Source: an uncultured Flavobacteriaceae bacterium (lineage in GTDB: Bacteria; Bacteroidota; Bacteroidia; Flavobacteriales; Flavobacteriaceae). Taken from it: a DNA stretch of 64,000 nucleotides. The stretch covers positions 186,001 to 250,000 of the forward strand of contig CANNGA010000003.1 in NCBI GenBank assembly GCA_947504035.1, read 5' to 3'. Under the pieces are notes generated by a model, which did not search any database, was not told the origin of the DNA, and saw only the letters and a program-made list of their open reading frames with translations. The first letter of the stretch is position 1, and each line of letters opens with the position of its first letter. Shown piece after piece: positions 61,906 through 64,000 of this stretch. Position numbers and translations under genes: made by a program.

Positions 61906-61950
61906 CAATTTTACGAATTGCGGCTTGGTTCCGTATCCTGTACTGTACTG
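61906..61950 (-). promoter_or_regulatory. Putative activator site plus promoter of susC
   Basis: On the minus strand CAGTACAGTACAGGATA (61950-61934), 20 nt, then TAAAATTG (61913-61906), one mismatch from TAnnTTTG. The box is 68 bases before the ATG at 61838. The three CAGTA/CAGTA/CAGGA units are head-to-tail with a 5-bp period. Confidence 0.6.
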
Positions 61951-62269
61951 CACAGAAGTATTTTTTCCAGAACAATTCTAAAATTTAACAATTATTTACC
62001 TATCGAAAAGACCCACATATGCTTTTTTTTATTCATATTATGAGCGTTTGAGGGCACAAAGTAATAAAAATTGTGAGAAAACAATAAGGAGTGAGGTACT
62101 TTTTGAAAAAGGCAGCTCCTACTTTAGAAAGATTTTAAATTATTAAGTATAAAATAAAAACGTATTTTTTTTAACAATTACAAAATAATTATACATATTT
62201 ATTAGAATAATCAAATTAGATCGTAGGATTTATACCTGCATCTTATTTTACTAAAATGTAATACGTGTT
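61951..62269. other. Gene-free leader between the GH2 gene and the susC promoter
   Basis: No ORF or strong hairpin seen; AT-rich. Read-through from GH2 into susC is possible, but the internal promoter makes separate transcription likely. Confidence 0.4.
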
Positions 62270-64000
62270 TTATTTAATAGTCAAATAAGTGCCTTTAAAA
62301 CTTTGATTCAAAACCATGACTTGTATTTCATGGTGTCCAGAATCGCGTTTCACTTCTATAGAAGCCTGTCCATTAGCCATTTCTAATGTTGAACTTCCTG
62401 TTGGCGTCCCTAAATTTTCTAGTAAAGTACCTCCGTTTAAACACTGAAAATAGACACGCTTTTCATAATCTAAACACCTTAAATTATTTTTATCTAAAGC
62501 TGTAGCAGTTAATAAATAATTTCCATTAGCTAACTTCTCGTAGGCTAAATGCAATTTCGTGGCTTTCGTATTTTTAACGAATCGATAATTGATTTTCAAT
62601 GTATCTGAAACATTTGTTTCTGCTGTTAGTCCCTTAGCGATTAATATATTAGCACCTTCTTCAAAATTTAAATTCCAATTTAAACCAGACGCAGGAAATT
62701 CTTGTGTGTTCCTTTGTTTTACACCTAAGCTATTTCCATTTAAAAACAATTCTACTTTTGGACAATTACTATATACACTTACTGTACGTTTTTTATCTTT
62801 AGGCCCTTGACGCGTTGTCCAAGTATGTGACTCTATGTACGTAAATGGTTCTGTGCTCCAATAACTTTTAAAAACATAATAGGCATCTTTAGGGTGCCCT
62901 GCTCTATCCACCAGTCCTTTTTGATTCATGTAGGGGATTGCATTTTCTGGTCTTAAGGGGGTTCCAAAATCTTTAAATGCCCATTGTATATTACCTGTAA
63001 ATGTAGAATCGTTTTCTGAAATACGTAAATGCCAATCAAACAAGTCTACAATATAGTTTTCACTCCAATCGCCTATCTGTGCAATATTTGCCACATTGGT
63101 TTGTACAATGGCTTCTTCCCATCCTTCTGACTTGATTTTACCTTCGCCCGTTATAGGGGTTTCTGTATGCCTTCCTAAGTGACTAGAGCCTCCGTATTCT
63201 GCATGCAAGAATCGGGGATACAGCGCTTTATAAGTGTCAATTGCTTTCTGATAACTTTTGTAACTTCCCGAATACCAACCAGACCAAATTGAAGGTGAAA
63301 ACACATCTACAATATCTGCGCCCTCGTAATATTTTCGAATCGCTGTTTTTCGGGACGGGTCTAGCTCATGTGCATAGGCATTAAGCGTTTTTAAAAATGC
63401 ATTAATTTTAGTGGTATCGTCACCGTCCTCAAAATCAGGCAACCAAAAAATTTCATTTCCTAAAGACCATATAATAATACTTGGGTGGTTGTAATTTTGA
63501 GTAATCATCTCTTTAAGCATATTTTTGGTATGCTGCTTCCAATTAGCATTCCCTACGCCTCCCCGGCACCAAGGTAACTCATCCCAGACCAATAACCCCA
63601 ATTCGTTACAGGCTTTATAAACTTCTGGATCTTGAGGGTAATGTGCTAATCTCACAAAATTAGCCCCCATAGCCTTAATTTGCTTCATATCTGCAAAATG
63701 CTGCGCATTACTCATTGCTGCTCCCACACCTGCATGCTCTTCGTGCCGGTGTGTTCCTCTTAGCAATAAGCGTTCTCCATTGAGATAAAACGCACCGTGA
63801 TCTTTAAATTCAAACCATCTAAATCCTACGTTTTCAGATATTTGATCTCTGATAATTTCACCATCTACAAGAGCCACGTCGAGTGTGTATAAATTAGGTG
63901 ATTTTGGGTGCCATAATTCAGGGTAAGTTATAGCCTTAAATACAATGCTACTTTTTCCATCTGTGATATCAAAAACAGAAGTTGCTATGGTATCGCCTTT
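62270..64000 (-). CDS. GH2 family glycoside hydrolase, 5' end outside window
   Basis: The frame stays open to base 64000, so the gene starts beyond the right edge; the GTG at 63877 is internal. Visible residues (about 576) begin with KGDTIATSVFDITDGK, then the immunoglobulin-like domain end ELWHPKSPNLYTLDVALVDGE, followed by the TIM-barrel: GFRWFEFKDHGAFYLNGERLLLRGTHRHEEHAG, acid/base glutamate in IWSLGNEIFW (near 63460) and nucleophile glutamate in FLHAEYGG (near 63205). The C-terminal about 180 residues form GH2 domains 4/5 (Ig-like, VSVYSNCPKVELFLNGNSLG). Substrate could be a beta-galactoside, beta-glucuronide or related; no closer call is justified. It belongs to the PUL by position. Confidence 0.93.
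   Translation of the reverse strand, partial: KGDTIATSVFDITDGKSSIVFKAITYPELWHPKSPNLYTLDVALVDGEIIRDQISENVGFRWFEFKDHGAFYLNGERLLLRGTHRHEEHAGVGAAMSNAQHFADMKQIKAMGANFVRLAHYPQDPEVYKACNELGLLVWDELPWCRGGVGNANWKQHTKNMLKEMITQNYNHPSIIIWSLGNEIFWLPDFEDGDDTTKINAFLKTLNAYAHELDPSRKTAIRKYYEGADIVDVFSPSIWSGWYSGSYKSYQKAIDTYKALYPRFLHAEYGGSSHLGRHTETPITGEGKIKSEGWEEAIVQTNVANIAQIGDWSENYIVDLFDWHLRISENDSTFTGNIQWAFKDFGTPLRPENAIPYMNQKGLVDRAGHPKDAYYVFKSYWSTEPFTYIESHTWTTRQGPKDKKRTVSVYSNCPKVELFLNGNSLGVKQRNTQEFPASGLNWNLNFEEGANILIAKGLTAETNVSDTLKINYRFVKNTKATKLHLAYEKLANGNYLLTATALDKNNLRCLDYEKRVYFQCLNGGTLLENLGTPTGSSTLEMANGQASIEVKRDSGHHEIQVMVLNQSFKGTYLTIK

Noticed and set aside
1-64000. CRISPR array, prophage, complete insertion sequence or rRNA operon
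   Set aside because: No regularly spaced direct repeats, transposase, integrase, phage structural genes or rRNA sequence were seen.

Overview
The window is a low-GC chromosomal stretch from a member of the Bacteroidota, most likely a marine Flavobacteriaceae. The evidence is a SusC/SusD pair, type IX secretion (T9SS) C-terminal sorting domains, Bacteroidetes-type promoters (TTG/TTTG...TAnnTTTG), the core order cinA-rpmB-rpmG-DUF4295-ftsY-rimO, and absence of Shine-Dalgarno-rich starts. I cannot name genus or species. The combination of a sulfatase-rhamnosidase fusion, a second rhamnosidase, a BNR_4-fold lyase candidate and a GH2 enzyme points to a bacterium that eats sulfated, rhamnose-rich green-algal polysaccharide (ulvan-type).

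Layout. 1-5.3 kb: end of an outer-membrane-type protein, a lone GH26 mannanase lipoprotein, an SH3-type lipoprotein, rimO and a decayed ORF. 5.3-16.1 kb: housekeeping block, mostly on the minus strand (ftsY, three ribosomal-operon genes, cinA, Hpt protein, FAH-family hydrolase, DnaQ-like exonuclease, 2-oxoacid dehydrogenase E2, glycosyltransferase, recR, Na+/solute symporter, CoA-binding protein). 16.4-19.3 kb: GH78 rhamnosidase lipoprotein. 19.8-24.9 kb: fabH-like gene, htpG, an inverted-repeat-bounded non-coding element, VOC protein, WYL regulator. 25.5-37.4 kb: a complete urea acquisition and hydrolysis locus (porin, urtABCDE, fused ureAB, ureC, ureF, ureG, with ureD convergent and no ureE). 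37.6-45.3 kb: FKBP lipoprotein, DEAD-box helicase, DUF985 cupin, M15 dipeptidase, AlkB-like protein, DUF4369 lipoprotein, tRNA-Thr, mannose-6-phosphate isomerase, PTPS-family protein, idi. 45.5-64 kb: polysaccharide utilization locus (PUL) with a DUF6377 regulator, a secreted beta-trefoil-like protein, a decayed T9SS domain, a putative lyase, sulfatase-GH78 fusion, two fasciclin-domain lipoproteins, SusD, SusC and a GH2 that runs off the window.

How the genes work together. In the PUL, surface lipoproteins and SusCD would bind and import oligosaccharides produced by the secreted lyase candidate; the sulfatase-GH78 and GH2 enzymes would remove sulfate, rhamnose and another sugar. In the urea locus, an outer-membrane porin and a five-gene ABC transporter deliver urea to urease and its accessory proteins.

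Two regulatory observations stand out. First, a 17-bp triple direct repeat (CAGnn x3) sits exactly 20 nt upstream of a TAnnTTTG-like box before susC, before the sulfatase-GH78 gene, and before the stand-alone GH78 gene 35 kb away, suggesting one regulon. Second, a near-perfect sigma-54 promoter lies in a 589-bp gene-free gap about 110 nt upstream of an orphan bidirectional terminator, predicting a small sigma-54-dependent RNA.
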